Shown: positions 40,197-50,066 of the stretch, piece by piece
Layout of the letters: each line of letters begins with the position of its first letter
Position numbering within the stretch: the first letter of the stretch is position 1
From: CAZVKN01 sp964627035
Lineage (GTDB): Bacteria > Electryoneota > AABM5-125-24 > Hatepunaeales > Hatepunaeaceae
Direction of reading: 5' to 3'
NCBI GenBank assembly: GCA_964627035.1
Contig: CAZVKN010000002.1
Coordinates: forward strand, 1 to 64,000
Length of the DNA: 64,000 bases
Translations under genes and position numbers: made by a program
The notes under the pieces: generated by a model
What the model saw: only the letters and a program-made list of their open reading frames with translations
What the model was told of the DNA's origin: nothing
Databases searched by the model: none

Positions 40197-43100
40197 TCAA
40201 ATTTGTTTTCGATCCAATCCTCTTATTACGCTCCTTAACTTCCTTTTAAGGTCGTCATTAAAACAATCATCTTTTGAGAGAACAGCAGAAGTCTGTTCTT
40301 TCAGCCTCAGCATTTCGTCAGTTGTTAAATCTTTGGATGTGACCACCACGACGGGGATGTGCTGGAATTGCTTCTCGTCGTTTCGGATCGTTTTCAGAAA
40401 GCTCATTCCGTCCATCACCGGCATCATCAGATCCAGAATTATTAAATCGGGAATCTGCTTATACATCGCATCCAGTGCGATCTTACCGTTCAGAGCGGTT
40501 GTGATTTGCATCTTCTCATCTTCGAGACAAGAGATGATTATCTCCTGTGCATCCGGATCATCATCTATGATCAGCAGTTTATTACGATCACCAGTTAGAT
40601 TCCGCCGAAGCACATTTAACAGCTCTTCACGCTGTATCGGTTTGTTCAGAAAATCCACCGCACCGAGAATCATACCACGTTTTTCGGTGGCTACGATACT
40701 GACAACCACAATAGGTATATGCCGAAGTGTTGGATCAGCCTTTAGTGATTTCAAAGTTTCCCAGCCGCTCACTTCCGGCATTAATAGGTCGAGAGTAATC
40801 AGATCCGGCTTATGTTCTCTGGCGATCTTTAAGCCATGTTTGCCGGACTGCGCCGTTAACGCTTTGCATCCGAATTCTTCAACATAGTGCTTCAATAAGA
40901 ATCTTGAATCCGGCTCGTCATCAATGATCAGAATCAAATGATCGGCAGATTGCATTTCACCTCCGACTACCTTTTCTGTGGATTCAAGTTTCAGGACGTG
41001 CTCTTCACCCTCATCCAACTCACTTATTTCGGCATCGTTCAAGTCAAGCACTATGGAAAATGTGGTGCCCTTATTGAATTCGCTGCTGACTTTCAGTCTG
41101 TATCCCATCAATTTGCACAAGGACTTTGATATCGCCAATCCTAAGCCGGTTCCGCCATACTTTCGCGATGTACTGGTGTCAGCCTGCTGAAACGGTGCAA
41201 AAATCGCTTCCATCCGATCCGGGGCGATACCGATACCTGTGTCGGATACCTCTATCCTCATTAATTGACCGTCTGTCGGATCAGTTATCAGTTTGACGGT
41301 TATGCCGCCTTCTTCCGTGAATTTGATTGCATTCCCGATCAGGTTTATCAGCACCTGTTTCAGTTTAGCTTCATCTGTCCCGACAGGCTGAATATTATCC
41401 GGCATTTTTAGCTTCAGATAGATGTCTTTCGACCTCACCATCTGCTCAAATTGGGGGATGATTCCCTCAAACAATTGATCGGGCTCAATTGTTCCGATTT
41501 CCAGCTCCATCCTGCCGGCTTCAATCTTCGAGATGTCAAGCAGATCGTTGATCAGCTCAAGCAGATGCGTGCCGTTAACAGCTATTCGGTCAAGATAAGT
41601 TAAATCTTGCTCTCGCAGGTTCTCCGCCTTGTTTTTGAGCAATATATTTGCAAATCCGATCACTGAATTGAGCGGCGTTCTAAGTTCATGACTCATTCGT
41701 GCCAGAAAGTCACTCTTGGCTCGGTTAGCTGCTTCAGCTTCTTCTTTTGCCAGTTCCAACAGATGTTCGGCAACCTTTCGTTCGGTGATGTCGCGCATGA
41801 CTCCCTGTACACCGCACGGACGACCGTTCTCATCGAGAAGCATCTTTGCATTTAGTGACGCATCAACGACCGTGCCGTCCTTAAACTCCATAAGAAGCTC
41901 ATAATCTTTGACAACGTGATCCTTAAGCAGCTTGCGCATTAGAACATTTCGGTCGGCAGGGTTGTGATAGAAATCGGTCACCGGACACCCAAGCACCTCT
42001 TCCGGCTCATAGCCGCATACTCGCACCGAAGGGCTGATAATGGTCAGGTAACCTTTCAGATCTGTCTGGTAATAAAGATCCTGAAATGACTCGAAAATGG
42101 TTCTATATCTCTCCTCATTTTCCTTCAGCGCTTTCTCGGTTCGGTTACGCGCTGTCATGTCTCTGAAAATACCACGCGTTGAAATCGGCTCACCATCTTC
42201 AAATCGGCAGTTAACGCTGCCCTCAACCTCAACAACTTGTCCATTCTTTGTCACAAATTTCGCTTCCAGACGCCTGGTAGCACCCCCGCTAAGGATTTCA
42301 CCGAACGCTTGTCGGCAATGTTCTAAACAAGATCCGTGCAAAATCGAGAATATGGAATTACCGATGACTTCGTTTTCTTCATATCCCAGTGTTTTTAACC
42401 AGGTACTGTTCACATACTGAATCTCACCGTCGGCTGCAACCGCCTGGATCAAATCACTCGCATTGTCAAAAAAGTCCCTTAACATCTCCTCGCTGTCCCG
42501 CAGAGCGTCCTCAGTTGTTTTCTGTTGGGTGATGTCCCGAAAGACAATCACACTGCCGGTAAAATCGCCTTGTTGCATTGGTGTCACAGTACAGAAGATG
42601 CTTATCGGTGTGCCGTCTTTGCGAATGAACAGGTCGTTTTTGCTGTAAGTAAATGATCCGGATGCTTTCTGTCCGGAATAAAACCACACGTTGTCATACA
42701 GCTCTTTTCCAATTAACTCATTTTTGTCATAGCCTAACAATTTTTCAGCAGTTGGGTTCATAAAAGTCACATATCCGTCATGATCCAATACACAGATTCC
42801 TTCGCCCATTGAATCGGTAATATTCTGCAGGTAGTTTCGCGTCCGTTCAATCTCTTCCTGGAAGCTTCTCATGTTCATCACCGAGTTCCAGTTCTTCAGC
42901 AATGAATCTACGAGTGAATAAAACTCTTCCTCGTCCAGCGGTTTTTTAACGTAGTAAATATCCTGCTGAAGACTTTTGCGTATCTCGGTTGAGGCGACAT
43001 CCTGATAAGCCGTTACGATGATAATGATGACTTCCGGATCAATTTTGCGCAGTGCGGATGCAGTCTTTAATCCGTCCATGATCGGCATCCGAAGATCAAG

Positions 43101-43307
43101 GATGCAGAGAGGTACTTTGCTGCCGTTATCATAGAATTCGCAGAATTGCTCAAGCAGGTATTTGCCGTCATCAAAGGTATGGATTTCATAATCAAAAGGA
43201 TCGGAAGCTTCAGCGGCGAAACCGAGATCGTCCTTACGCTCAAAGATTATCCGGTAATATTCGCGCAGGCTTTGATCGTCATCCGCTATGAAGATAGTTT
43301 TATTCAA
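40197..43307 (-). CDS. hybrid histidine kinase: receiver - three PAS - HisKA/HATPase - two receivers
   Basis: This protein of about 1036 aa starts with a receiver (FIADDDQS, phospho-Asp in LCILDLRMP, KKPLD). Three PAS domains follow, each closed by a D[IM]T motif, then a canonical kinase core (H-box MSHELRTPLNSVIGF, N-box NLIGNAIKF, G1 DTGIGI, G2 GTGLGLAIS). Two more receivers come last (DLITLDLLMPE and DLIILDLMMP). Such proteins run internal multistep phosphorelays. The likely start is TTG 43307, with GAGG 6 nt upstream and FIADDD following at once; the frame extends 68 codons further to 43511 through repeat-like DNA. Divergent from the cyclase gene at 43626. Confidence 0.88.
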   Translation of the reverse strand: MNKTIFIADDDQSLREYYRIIFERKDDLGFAAEASDPFDYEIHTFDDGKYLLEQFCEFYDNGSKVPLCILDLRMPIMDGLKTASALRKIDPEVIIIIVTAYQDVASTEIRKSLQQDIYYVKKPLDEEEFYSLVDSLLKNWNSVMNMRSFQEEIERTRNYLQNITDSMGEGICVLDHDGYVTFMNPTAEKLLGYDKNELIGKELYDNVWFYSGQKASGSFTYSKNDLFIRKDGTPISIFCTVTPMQQGDFTGSVIVFRDITQQKTTEDALRDSEEMLRDFFDNASDLIQAVAADGEIQYVNSTWLKTLGYEENEVIGNSIFSILHGSCLEHCRQAFGEILSGGATRRLEAKFVTKNGQVVEVEGSVNCRFEDGEPISTRGIFRDMTARNRTEKALKENEERYRTIFESFQDLYYQTDLKGYLTIISPSVRVCGYEPEEVLGCPVTDFYHNPADRNVLMRKLLKDHVVKDYELLMEFKDGTVVDASLNAKMLLDENGRPCGVQGVMRDITERKVAEHLLELAKEEAEAANRAKSDFLARMSHELRTPLNSVIGFANILLKNKAENLREQDLTYLDRIAVNGTHLLELINDLLDISKIEAGRMELEIGTIEPDQLFEGIIPQFEQMVRSKDIYLKLKMPDNIQPVGTDEAKLKQVLINLIGNAIKFTEEGGITVKLITDPTDGQLMRIEVSDTGIGIAPDRMEAIFAPFQQADTSTSRKYGGTGLGLAISKSLCKLMGYRLKVSSEFNKGTTFSIVLDLNDAEISELDEGEEHVLKLESTEKVVGGEMQSADHLILIIDDEPDSRFLLKHYVEEFGCKALTAQSGKHGLKIAREHKPDLITLDLLMPEVSGWETLKSLKADPTLRHIPIVVVSIVATEKRGMILGAVDFLNKPIQREELLNVLRRNLTGDRNKLLIIDDDPDAQEIIISCLEDEKMQITTALNGKIALDAMYKQIPDLIILDLMMPVMDGMSFLKTIRNDEKQFQHIPVVVVTSKDLTTDEMLRLKEQTSAVLSKDDCFNDDLKRKLRSVIRGLDRKQI

Positions 43308-43625
43308 CCCATTCCTCAAGGTGTCGTAAAAGGAGCGTTTGCCACCTATTGACAGTTGAATCAATGTGTGGTGAAGCGGAAAGCTTAGATTTTTTAGAGA
43401 TGCGCATGTTGAAAGATAATAAAATATAGTATCATATTGCAAGATATAGTTCTGATTTAGTAATTTTGTGATTGGGTGATTGAGTTCCTTCTTCCTTTCC
43501 AAACTCGTCAACTTGCAAACTTAAATCGTGCTTTGGCGTGTGACGCAGTTCATTTGGTAGTGATTTATCCAATAGTTAAATTATCAAGTTGGTTGTTGCG
43601 CACACTCTATTCTAACGGGGCAGTC
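43308..43625. other. divergent intergenic region between hybrid kinase and cyclase genes
   Basis: AT-rich (TATAAAATATAG-type tracts near 43410-43450), with an intergenic phrase TGTGATTGGGTGATTGAG near 43466-43485 that also occurs, inverted and diverged, near 14000-14040. Both neighbouring open frames run some way into it but their translated sequence there is not gene-like. It probably holds both promoters; I cannot place them. Confidence 0.4.
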
Positions 43626-46600
43626 ATGAAAGCTATCGAAAAAGCAATATCATTCGTACCGATACCTCTTCTCAAATGGATCGAACAAGGCAAAGAGGAG
43701 ATGCGATTTGATTCTGTAGTTGCATTTGCCGACGTTTCCGGTTTTACCGCCATGTCGCAAACCCTCTCCGAAATCGGCAAAGAGGGTGCCGAAATCCTTA
43801 CCACCATCCTAAACAGCTACTTCAGCAGCATGATCGCCCGCATTGAGCAAGGTGGTGGGTTCGTCGGAAAGTTCGGCGGGGATGCTATCACAATTTTCTT
43901 CCCGACTGATGACAAAAACAGGTCGAAAGTCACACGCACAGCAGTTCAAACTTGTTTGGATCTTCAGGCGATGATGCCGCAATTCAGAGACATCGAGACC
44001 AAAGCCGGTAAATTTAGTCTTAATATGAAGATCGGTATCGCAAACGGAAAAGTGCTGTTCCGAGTTGTCGGTGACGATGAAAACGGAAAGGAGTTTCTGC
44101 TGGCAGGCTTGCCGCTTGACCATGCCGCTGATGCGGAACATCTGGGAGAAGCAGGTGAAGTGATTTTATCAGGAGATGTTGTCAAGCTATGCGGGAAACC
44201 GAGTCAGATCGGCACTCAGCTTGAGGATGGCTTCATCCGACTGGAAAAGGATATCGAGAGTGGCTCGACAGATGCCAAGCCAAAAATCACAGCATCTCAC
44301 CTACAAGATCTATCGGATGTTCAAGTCGAACGCTACATTGAACTCGCCAAACCGTTCATAGACCGTTCCATCTACCGTAGATTGTCACTCGGTCTCGATT
44401 CGGTCGGTGAGATTCGCCGCGTGTCGGTAATCTTCCTGTCATATACCGGACTCGACTACGACGGTGACAACGAAGCCGGTGAAAAACTCGACTATCTCTA
44501 CCGATGGGTCAACGAGGTTGCCCTCAGATACAACGGCAGCATAAACAAGGTTGACATGGGTGACAAAGGCTCAAAAATCATCATCACCTTTGGAGCACCG
44601 ACGGCGCATGAGTTTGACGTGCAACATGCAGTTTATTGCGGGCTTGAACTGACGGCAAGCAACGCACAACTTATGGAATGGGGTGTAAAGAAGAAGATGG
44701 GCATCGCCACCGGAACAGTCTTCGCCGGTGAGGTCGGATCGGCAATCAGGCAGGAATACACGGTGATGGGTCCAACCGTTAACCTGTCCGCACGCATGAT
44801 GGGGCATTCGTCGCACGGTCAGCTTTTGGTTGATGACCCGACTCAGAAAATTTCGGAGTTATCTTTTCACTTCTCATATCCTTCCGAAGTACAGTTCAAA
44901 GGATTGAGCGAAAAAACAGCGGTTTATGAGACACTGGGAGTGCAGACAACCGATGACAGTACAGTACAAAGCGATGTCGAGCCTTTGATCGGTAGAGCAA
45001 CTGAACTGAAGCAGATTAAAAAGGCAATCGAGGATGTTAAGAAAGGGTCTCTACAAACTCTGTTGCTGCGGGGTGATGCGGGCATAGGTAAAAGTCGTCT
45101 TGCCGGTGAAATTGTCCGATTGTCACGGACTGAACAGTTTCAGATAGCAGCGGGTGAAGCGTTAAGTTTCGGCACATATACGCCTTACCTGCCGTGGATC
45201 TCGATTCTGCGCCGATTGATGGATCTGCCCGCAGTCGGTGGTGGTCAGTCGGCACTGACGAAAATCAGAGAGATTCTGACAAGCATTAATCCTGACCTCG
45301 GATACAGGCTGCCGATAATTGCTCATTTGCTGGGGATTAAATGCCCTGACAACAACATAACACGTCATTTTGACGGGCAGCTACGACAGGAGAATCTGTT
45401 TGACTTCTTGCTGATGTATCTTCAGCAACTGATGGAAGAACAACCGTTGATGCTGCTGTTTGAGGATTCACAGTGGATTGACCAAAGTTCTCTTGAACTG
45501 TTGGTTTATCTGAAGCGCAATCTGCGTGAAAGTCCATTGTTAATAGTTATGGCTCAACGTCCACAAACTGCTGAAGAGTCACCTCACTTCAATGTCATTA
45601 CCGGAAAAGGGGCGGTAACAACTTTTGACCTAAAAGAGTTTACCAAGGATGAAACCGAGCAATTTCTGCTCCAAAAACTGGTGGCTGACTCTATTGACCC
45701 CAAACTACTCGATTTTATGTTTGATTATGGTCACGGCAATCCATCCTTTACTACTGAGCTGATAAACACTTTGCAGGCTTCCAATCAATTGAAGCATATC
45801 CCGTCCAAGTCAGGATTGCAGGTGGTTGCTGATGAAGATCTCTCCGATATTGACATCCCTGATTCGCTCAACGGTATCATAATGAGTCAATTGGATCGTC
45901 TCGATGCCCAGACAGGACTGACAGTGAAGCTGGCTGCCGTCATTGGACGTCAGTTTTCGCAGGAGATGGTAAACGAGTCATATCCGGTTGAAGCTGACAG
46001 CGGGATGATCAATGCAGCACTGGATGATCTTAAGCAGCAAGAGCTTATCATGCCGGGGGATGAAGCGGATCTGTATGACTATATCTTCAAGAATCTTGTG
46101 ACACGTGATGTTGCTTATGACAGCCTGCTGTTTGCTCACAGGCGGGAATACCATCGCCGGGTAGGTCTCTGTCTTGAAACACTTCACTTTTCAAACTTGC
46201 AGGAATGGAGTGAAACTTTGGCGCACCACTTCTACCACTCTGAAGATAGCGACCGGGCAACTCAATATCTTGGATCGTCCGGTGACAAGTCTTTTTACAT
46301 CTTCGCAAACGACAGTGCCGAAACATATTACACGCAGGCAATTGACAGGTGTCCAAAACGGAAAGATCCCGAACGGCGGTATGTGCTGTACTCAATGAGG
46401 GCAAAGGTTTTCGCAGTAACAGGAAAACTGGATCTTCAGAAGGATGACCTTGAGAAAGCTCTGAAGCTTGCTAAATCATGCAAAAACAGTGAATGGCAGA
46501 TTGATACACTCGATGAGATGATCTTCCGCTACTCCCGCATCAATGATCTTGATCAGATGAAGAAAACCATTGACAGCGCGAGGCGGGTGCTGAAGAAAGT

Positions 46601-47726
46601 GAAATATCCTATCGGAAGCATCCGAATCACCAGCAAGCTGGGCAGATGGCATTTCCTGAATAATAAGCATCAAAAGGCTTTGGAACAGTGGGAAATCTGT
46701 GAGATTGAGGCGAAGAAACATAAGGATGAAGCAGGGCTTTCGGCTGCACTGACAAATATCGGTCTGGCGTATCGAACGATGGGTGATGTGGACAATGCCG
46801 TGAACTTCTACAACCAATCGCTCAGGGTGGATCGGAAGTCGGGCAATAAAAAATCCGAAGCGGTCACGATGGGCAATATCGGTGCACTGTATCACCGTCA
46901 GGGTGATCCTGAGAAGGCTCTCGCAGCACTACTGCAGGCATACGAACTGGGACGTCAGATTGGCTCTAAGGAGATTCAGCGATTGAATCTTGGGAATATC
47001 GCTACACTGTATCTCCGCAAGGGGGAGCGTGAGAAGTCTCTCGATATGCAAAATGAGAAGCTGTCGGTCGAGAAGATGATGGACAACCGTCGTGGTCAGG
47101 TTTACACGCTCAGCAACATCGGAATCTGGTACGCCTTTGAGGGTGATAATGACAAGGCACTCGACTATTACAGGCAGTCATTGGATCTGATCCACGAGAC
47201 CGGACTGAAACAGGAAGAGCCGCGACTGACGCTGAATATCGGTCAGGTTCAACACCTTATGGGGAGGCTAATAAAAGCACGCTCAACTTTGGAAAAAGCA
47301 GTTGAGCTGGCTATTGAGAACGACCACAAATTTGCAGAAGACTTCGCCCGACGTTATCTTGGATTCGTGCTTCTCGACCTCGACGAGCTTAAACCGGCTG
47401 AGCAGGAGTTCGCAAAGTCAAAAGAGATAGCGGAAACACTGAAGGACAAAGCCGGTGTCGCTGCAGCCAAAATCGGACTCGGTGCAATAGAGTTAATTAG
47501 AACCGGCAGCAGAACACAGATTGATGCGGGAATAAAGGAGGCTAAGGAAGCGCGTGATGCAGAGACCGCCATTCAGGGAATGATCCTGTTGGCGAAGATT
47601 GTGAAGAAGTATGAACCTTTAAGAATATTAAAGGATGCCAGAGAGATTGCTGTGCAGCACGAACGGAAATGCGACCTGAACCGGATTGATCCTCTGATTG
47701 AATCCATTGAATCGGATGAGATCTGA
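43626..47726 (+). CDS. soluble-adenylyl-cyclase-like protein: two class III cyclase domains, P-loop NTPase, TPR repeats
   Basis: This 1366-aa cytoplasmic protein has the layout of mammalian soluble adenylyl cyclase. Domain C1 (about residues 30-215) keeps both metal Asp (Asp36 in FADVSGFT, Asp86 in GKFGGDA) but has lost the Asn/Arg block (LDHAADAEHL). Domain C2 (about 265-420) lacks the first metal Asp (FLSYTGLD) but keeps GPTVNLSARM. One shared active site is therefore expected. An NTPase domain follows (Walker A GDAGIGKS near 485, Walker B LMLLFEDSQWID), then TPR repeats to the end (for example ALTNIGLAYRTMGDVDNA). ATG 43626 is chosen; the frame extends 50 codons upstream. The product may feed the cyclic-nucleotide-binding protein at 11374. 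Confidence 0.9.
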   Translation: MKAIEKAISFVPIPLLKWIEQGKEEMRFDSVVAFADVSGFTAMSQTLSEIGKEGAEILTTILNSYFSSMIARIEQGGGFVGKFGGDAITIFFPTDDKNRSKVTRTAVQTCLDLQAMMPQFRDIETKAGKFSLNMKIGIANGKVLFRVVGDDENGKEFLLAGLPLDHAADAEHLGEAGEVILSGDVVKLCGKPSQIGTQLEDGFIRLEKDIESGSTDAKPKITASHLQDLSDVQVERYIELAKPFIDRSIYRRLSLGLDSVGEIRRVSVIFLSYTGLDYDGDNEAGEKLDYLYRWVNEVALRYNGSINKVDMGDKGSKIIITFGAPTAHEFDVQHAVYCGLELTASNAQLMEWGVKKKMGIATGTVFAGEVGSAIRQEYTVMGPTVNLSARMMGHSSHGQLLVDDPTQKISELSFHFSYPSEVQFKGLSEKTAVYETLGVQTTDDSTVQSDVEPLIGRATELKQIKKAIEDVKKGSLQTLLLRGDAGIGKSRLAGEIVRLSRTEQFQIAAGEALSFGTYTPYLPWISILRRLMDLPAVGGGQSALTKIREILTSINPDLGYRLPIIAHLLGIKCPDNNITRHFDGQLRQENLFDFLLMYLQQLMEEQPLMLLFEDSQWIDQSSLELLVYLKRNLRESPLLIVMAQRPQTAEESPHFNVITGKGAVTTFDLKEFTKDETEQFLLQKLVADSIDPKLLDFMFDYGHGNPSFTTELINTLQASNQLKHIPSKSGLQVVADEDLSDIDIPDSLNGIIMSQLDRLDAQTGLTVKLAAVIGRQFSQEMVNESYPVEADSGMINAALDDLKQQELIMPGDEADLYDYIFKNLVTRDVAYDSLLFAHRREYHRRVGLCLETLHFSNLQEWSETLAHHFYHSEDSDRATQYLGSSGDKSFYIFANDSAETYYTQAIDRCPKRKDPERRYVLYSMRAKVFAVTGKLDLQKDDLEKALKLAKSCKNSEWQIDTLDEMIFRYSRINDLDQMKKTIDSARRVLKKVKYPIGSIRITSKLGRWHFLNNKHQKALEQWEICEIEAKKHKDEAGLSAALTNIGLAYRTMGDVDNAVNFYNQSLRVDRKSGNKKSEAVTMGNIGALYHRQGDPEKALAALLQAYELGRQIGSKEIQRLNLGNIATLYLRKGEREKSLDMQNEKLSVEKMMDNRRGQVYTLSNIGIWYAFEGDNDKALDYYRQSLDLIHETGLKQEEPRLTLNIGQVQHLMGRLIKARSTLEKAVELAIENDHKFAEDFARRYLGFVLLDLDELKPAEQEFAKSKEIAETLKDKAGVAAAKIGLGAIELIRTGSRTQIDAGIKEAKEARDAETAIQGMILLAKIVKKYEPLRILKDAREIAVQHERKCDLNRIDPLIESIESDEI

Positions 47727-47845
47727 TGATTCAGCTTACTCCTGATTCATTTGTTATTGTGATGTTTGCATTTGGAGCAATTTATTCGTATTATAGCTTT
47801 TAGATAGCAGTGCTGCCACAGTAACGACATCAGGGCGATCTTCCG

Positions 47846-47868
47846 GTGATAATTATCACATTAATGTG
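47846..47868 (+). promoter_or_regulatory. overlapping palindromes before an outer-membrane protein gene
   Basis: GTGATAATTATCAC (47846-47859) is a perfect 14-bp palindrome that shares its CAC with CACATTAATGTG (47857-47868), a perfect 12-bp palindrome. GAGGAGG and the ATG (47882) follow directly. This is a typical size and place for a repressor operator, but no cognate regulator can be assigned. Confidence 0.5.
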
Positions 47869-47881
47869 AAGAGGAGGAACT

Positions 47882-48739
47882 ATGCGTTTGGAAAAGCTCC
47901 TGTTAATCTTTGTTCTCTTGTCCATTCCCGCTTGTTCAATTGCAGAACAAGAGATAAATGCACCACCTTATCATTGTCGCATCACTCTGACCGACGGTTC
48001 GGAGTTGCTCGGTGAGATAACCGACGATGACAGCAGCAAGGTCTATTTTAAGACTCTGTCAGGTCTTGATATGGAAATTCAGCGAAGTCAGATCGAAAAA
48101 ATAACACCACTGAAGGGAGCAATAGTCGAAGGGAAATTCCGTCGGATTGATCCGAATCGGAGCAGACTATTGTTCTCTGCGACAGCGAGACCATTGGAAG
48201 CAGGAAAAGGGTACTTCGCAGTGTATGAGCTTTTTTTCGCTACACTGGCAATGGGAATCGGGGATGTCGTCTCATTAGCCGGAGGTATCACCCTCTTCCC
48301 CGGTCCATTTCAAGTTTATCACTTCTCCCCGAAAGTTACATTCTTGAACGCAGACAATATCTGTCTCGCTGCAGGTGTTATGCATATGGGGATAACGGGG
48401 TTTGACGAAGGTGATGGGTTCGGAATACTGTATGGCGTCAGCACATTCGGATCCGAAACCGCCGGAGTGACAGTTGGGTTTGGCTGGGCATATTCAGGGG
48501 AAGAGGCAGTCAATAAACCCACAGTGATGGTTGGGGGTGAAGTGCAGCTTTCCAATAGTTTCAAGCTAATTTCAGAGAACTGGTTTCCGCCCGGTGCAGA
48601 GTCTGTTTTGAGCATGTTCGGTATGCGATTTTTTGGCGATAAATTAGCTGCAGATCTCGGATTTATATTTCTGACCGAGATGAATGAAGGGTGGCCCTTC
48701 TTCCCTTGGGTAGGATTTGTATATAACTTTGGTAGATAA
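47882..48739 (+). CDS. exported protein with an N-terminal Sm-like region and a beta-rich barrel-like body
   Basis: This 285-aa protein has a signal peptide (residues 1-21). It then has a short beta domain in which ITLTDGSELLGEITDDDSS and QIEKITPL resemble the small Sm-like/SH3-like module often seen at the start of exported proteins of FCB bacteria. The remaining part alternates glycine and aromatic residues and ends FVYNFGR, as in small outer-membrane beta-barrels. No named family recognised. The start is secure: GAGGAGG 4-5 nt before ATG. Two overlapping palindromes lie in its leader. Function unknown. Confidence 0.7.
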   Translation: MRLEKLLLIFVLLSIPACSIAEQEINAPPYHCRITLTDGSELLGEITDDDSSKVYFKTLSGLDMEIQRSQIEKITPLKGAIVEGKFRRIDPNRSRLLFSATARPLEAGKGYFAVYELFFATLAMGIGDVVSLAGGITLFPGPFQVYHFSPKVTFLNADNICLAAGVMHMGITGFDEGDGFGILYGVSTFGSETAGVTVGFGWAYSGEEAVNKPTVMVGGEVQLSNSFKLISENWFPPGAESVLSMFGMRFFGDKLAADLGFIFLTEMNEGWPFFPWVGFVYNFGR

Positions 48740-48764
48740 CACCACATCAAGAATAACGATTACT

Positions 48765-49862
48765 ATGAAATTCAAAATTCAACTCCTCTTACTATTTGCA
48801 TTACCGGTCGTCTTCACCGGCTGCATTGAGCATACCTACAATCTCCGGGTGATTCAGGATCATTTTAACCTGACCTACGAAGCGCGAGGTGATCGCATGG
48901 ACCTGCAGGACGGTCGTGAGCTGTTCCCCGATTCACTGGTGTGGACGTCACACCGGCGCGAAGAACAGCAGGACGACGAGACAGTACATATCCTTGAAGC
49001 TTCTCTGCCGCCTCAACCGCTGGAGCGACTGAATCAGGTTTTGAACTGGAATCGCTCTACATCTGACACTGTTCATCTGACCCGAACTGCCGAATTGAAG
49101 AAGAAAGAGACTCTGTTCGGCAGCAATTGGAGCTTTGAGATGACCTTTTTTTCACGTCGGTTTGATGATTCCTACGGCAGTATCTGGGAACATGTGCCGG
49201 AGGAATGCGGGGCGCTTGAAGATGATCAGGCAAAGGAAAACCTGACGGCAAAAGAAGTTGAACTGCTCGAAGACAAATTCGCACTCGGTATTCTGCAGTG
49301 GAACAAAGCCAGGTTTGAACGGCGGTTTGACAAGGTTTGGGCGAAGATCAAAGCGGTTCAACCCGACACGGTAATCTTTGACGATTCCATATTTGAAAAA
49401 TCTAAAGTCGAATGGGAAAAACATCTTCACAAATTCCTCAGCAATCTTGAGATTAATGATCCGACTGTGGTTGATCTGAATTGGTGGGATGAAACCAGAA
49501 CTATCTTCGTGGAAAAAATGACAGAAGCTACGGGTGATCAGTTAAAGAGCGAAATTGCCAACATCAGCGATGCTCTTGAAAATGAGTATCAGATAACAAA
49601 AGACCTCGAAGATGACCGTTTTAACTTTAAGGTTGACCTGCCGGGAAGCGTCACTGAGAGTAGCGGAACTGAGGAAAACGGTTGGCTGGTTTGGAGCTTC
49701 AACGGAAGGGATCTGCTGAACGAAAACCAGACATTGTCTGCAATTTCATTCAAGCCGTCCGTATGGAAGATCGGAGTCGCCGCATTTGTGGCTATTGTCC
49801 TGCTGAACTTCCTGAGACGGGGTTTTAGAGGCAGGAAAAAGGTGGAGCTGAAATTCCATTAG
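48765..49862 (+). CDS. lipoprotein with C-terminal transmembrane helix, unknown function
   Basis: This 365-aa protein starts at ATG 48765. A signal peptide ends in a lipobox (FTGC), and the mature part is rich in Trp and acidic residues with a long helical middle. Near the C-terminus IGVAAFVAIVLLNFLRRGFRG is a transmembrane helix with a basic tail. Dual lipid and helix anchoring is unusual, and the topology (most of the chain outside) is inferred. I do not recognise the family. It follows the previous gene by 25 nt. A perfect 13-bp hairpin (49871-49900) sits right after the stop. Confidence 0.65.
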   Translation: MKFKIQLLLLFALPVVFTGCIEHTYNLRVIQDHFNLTYEARGDRMDLQDGRELFPDSLVWTSHRREEQQDDETVHILEASLPPQPLERLNQVLNWNRSTSDTVHLTRTAELKKKETLFGSNWSFEMTFFSRRFDDSYGSIWEHVPEECGALEDDQAKENLTAKEVELLEDKFALGILQWNKARFERRFDKVWAKIKAVQPDTVIFDDSIFEKSKVEWEKHLHKFLSNLEINDPTVVDLNWWDETRTIFVEKMTEATGDQLKSEIANISDALENEYQITKDLEDDRFNFKVDLPGSVTESSGTEENGWLVWSFNGRDLLNENQTLSAISFKPSVWKIGVAAFVAIVLLNFLRRGFRGRKKVELKFH

Positions 49863-49870
49863 ATGACACC

Positions 49871-49900
49871 GTAGTCGGGGTTGAGGACAACCCCGACTAC
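49871..49900. repeat. single perfect family-B hairpin
   Basis: GTAGTCGGGGTTG (49871-49883) pairs with CAACCCCGACTAC (49888-49900), a 13-bp perfect stem with loop AGGA, 8 nt after a stop codon. It could end transcription but lacks a strong T-run. Its arms equal the second hairpin of the unit at 741-794. Confidence 0.8.
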
Positions 49901-49957
49901 AGTTTTCACACTCCTAACGACGTCGAGTTTGGAACAACACCGGGTTTTTTGATGTAT

Positions 49958-50039
49958 CCGCTGTCAACCCGTTGTGGTTGACAGCACAACTTTTGTAATA
50001 TCAATATGATAGCTGTCAGGTGCGGCGACCTGACAGCGG
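49958..50039. mobile_element. family-A twin-hairpin element, core form
   Basis: Hairpin 1 is GCTGTCAACC/GGTTGACAGC, loop CGTTGT (49960-49985). Hairpin 2 is GCTGTCAGGT/ACCTGACAGC, loop GCGGCG (50012-50037). The spacer TTTTGTAATATCAATATGAT matches the spacer at 9216-9240 and 57221-57245 closely. It lies between convergent genes. Confidence 0.85.
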
Positions 50040-50066
50040 GTTCTTCATATTCAGTAGTTTATCGTC

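Noticed and set aside
43308..43511. A 68-residue N-terminal extension of the hybrid kinase
   Set aside because: It reads through AT-rich intergenic DNA. TTG 43307 with GAGG 6 nt upstream leads directly into the receiver domain.
49871..49900. The perfect 13-bp hairpin as a rho-independent terminator
   Set aside because: No strong T-run follows on either strand, and the same hairpin occurs in family-B repeats away from gene ends, so the repeat explanation is better.
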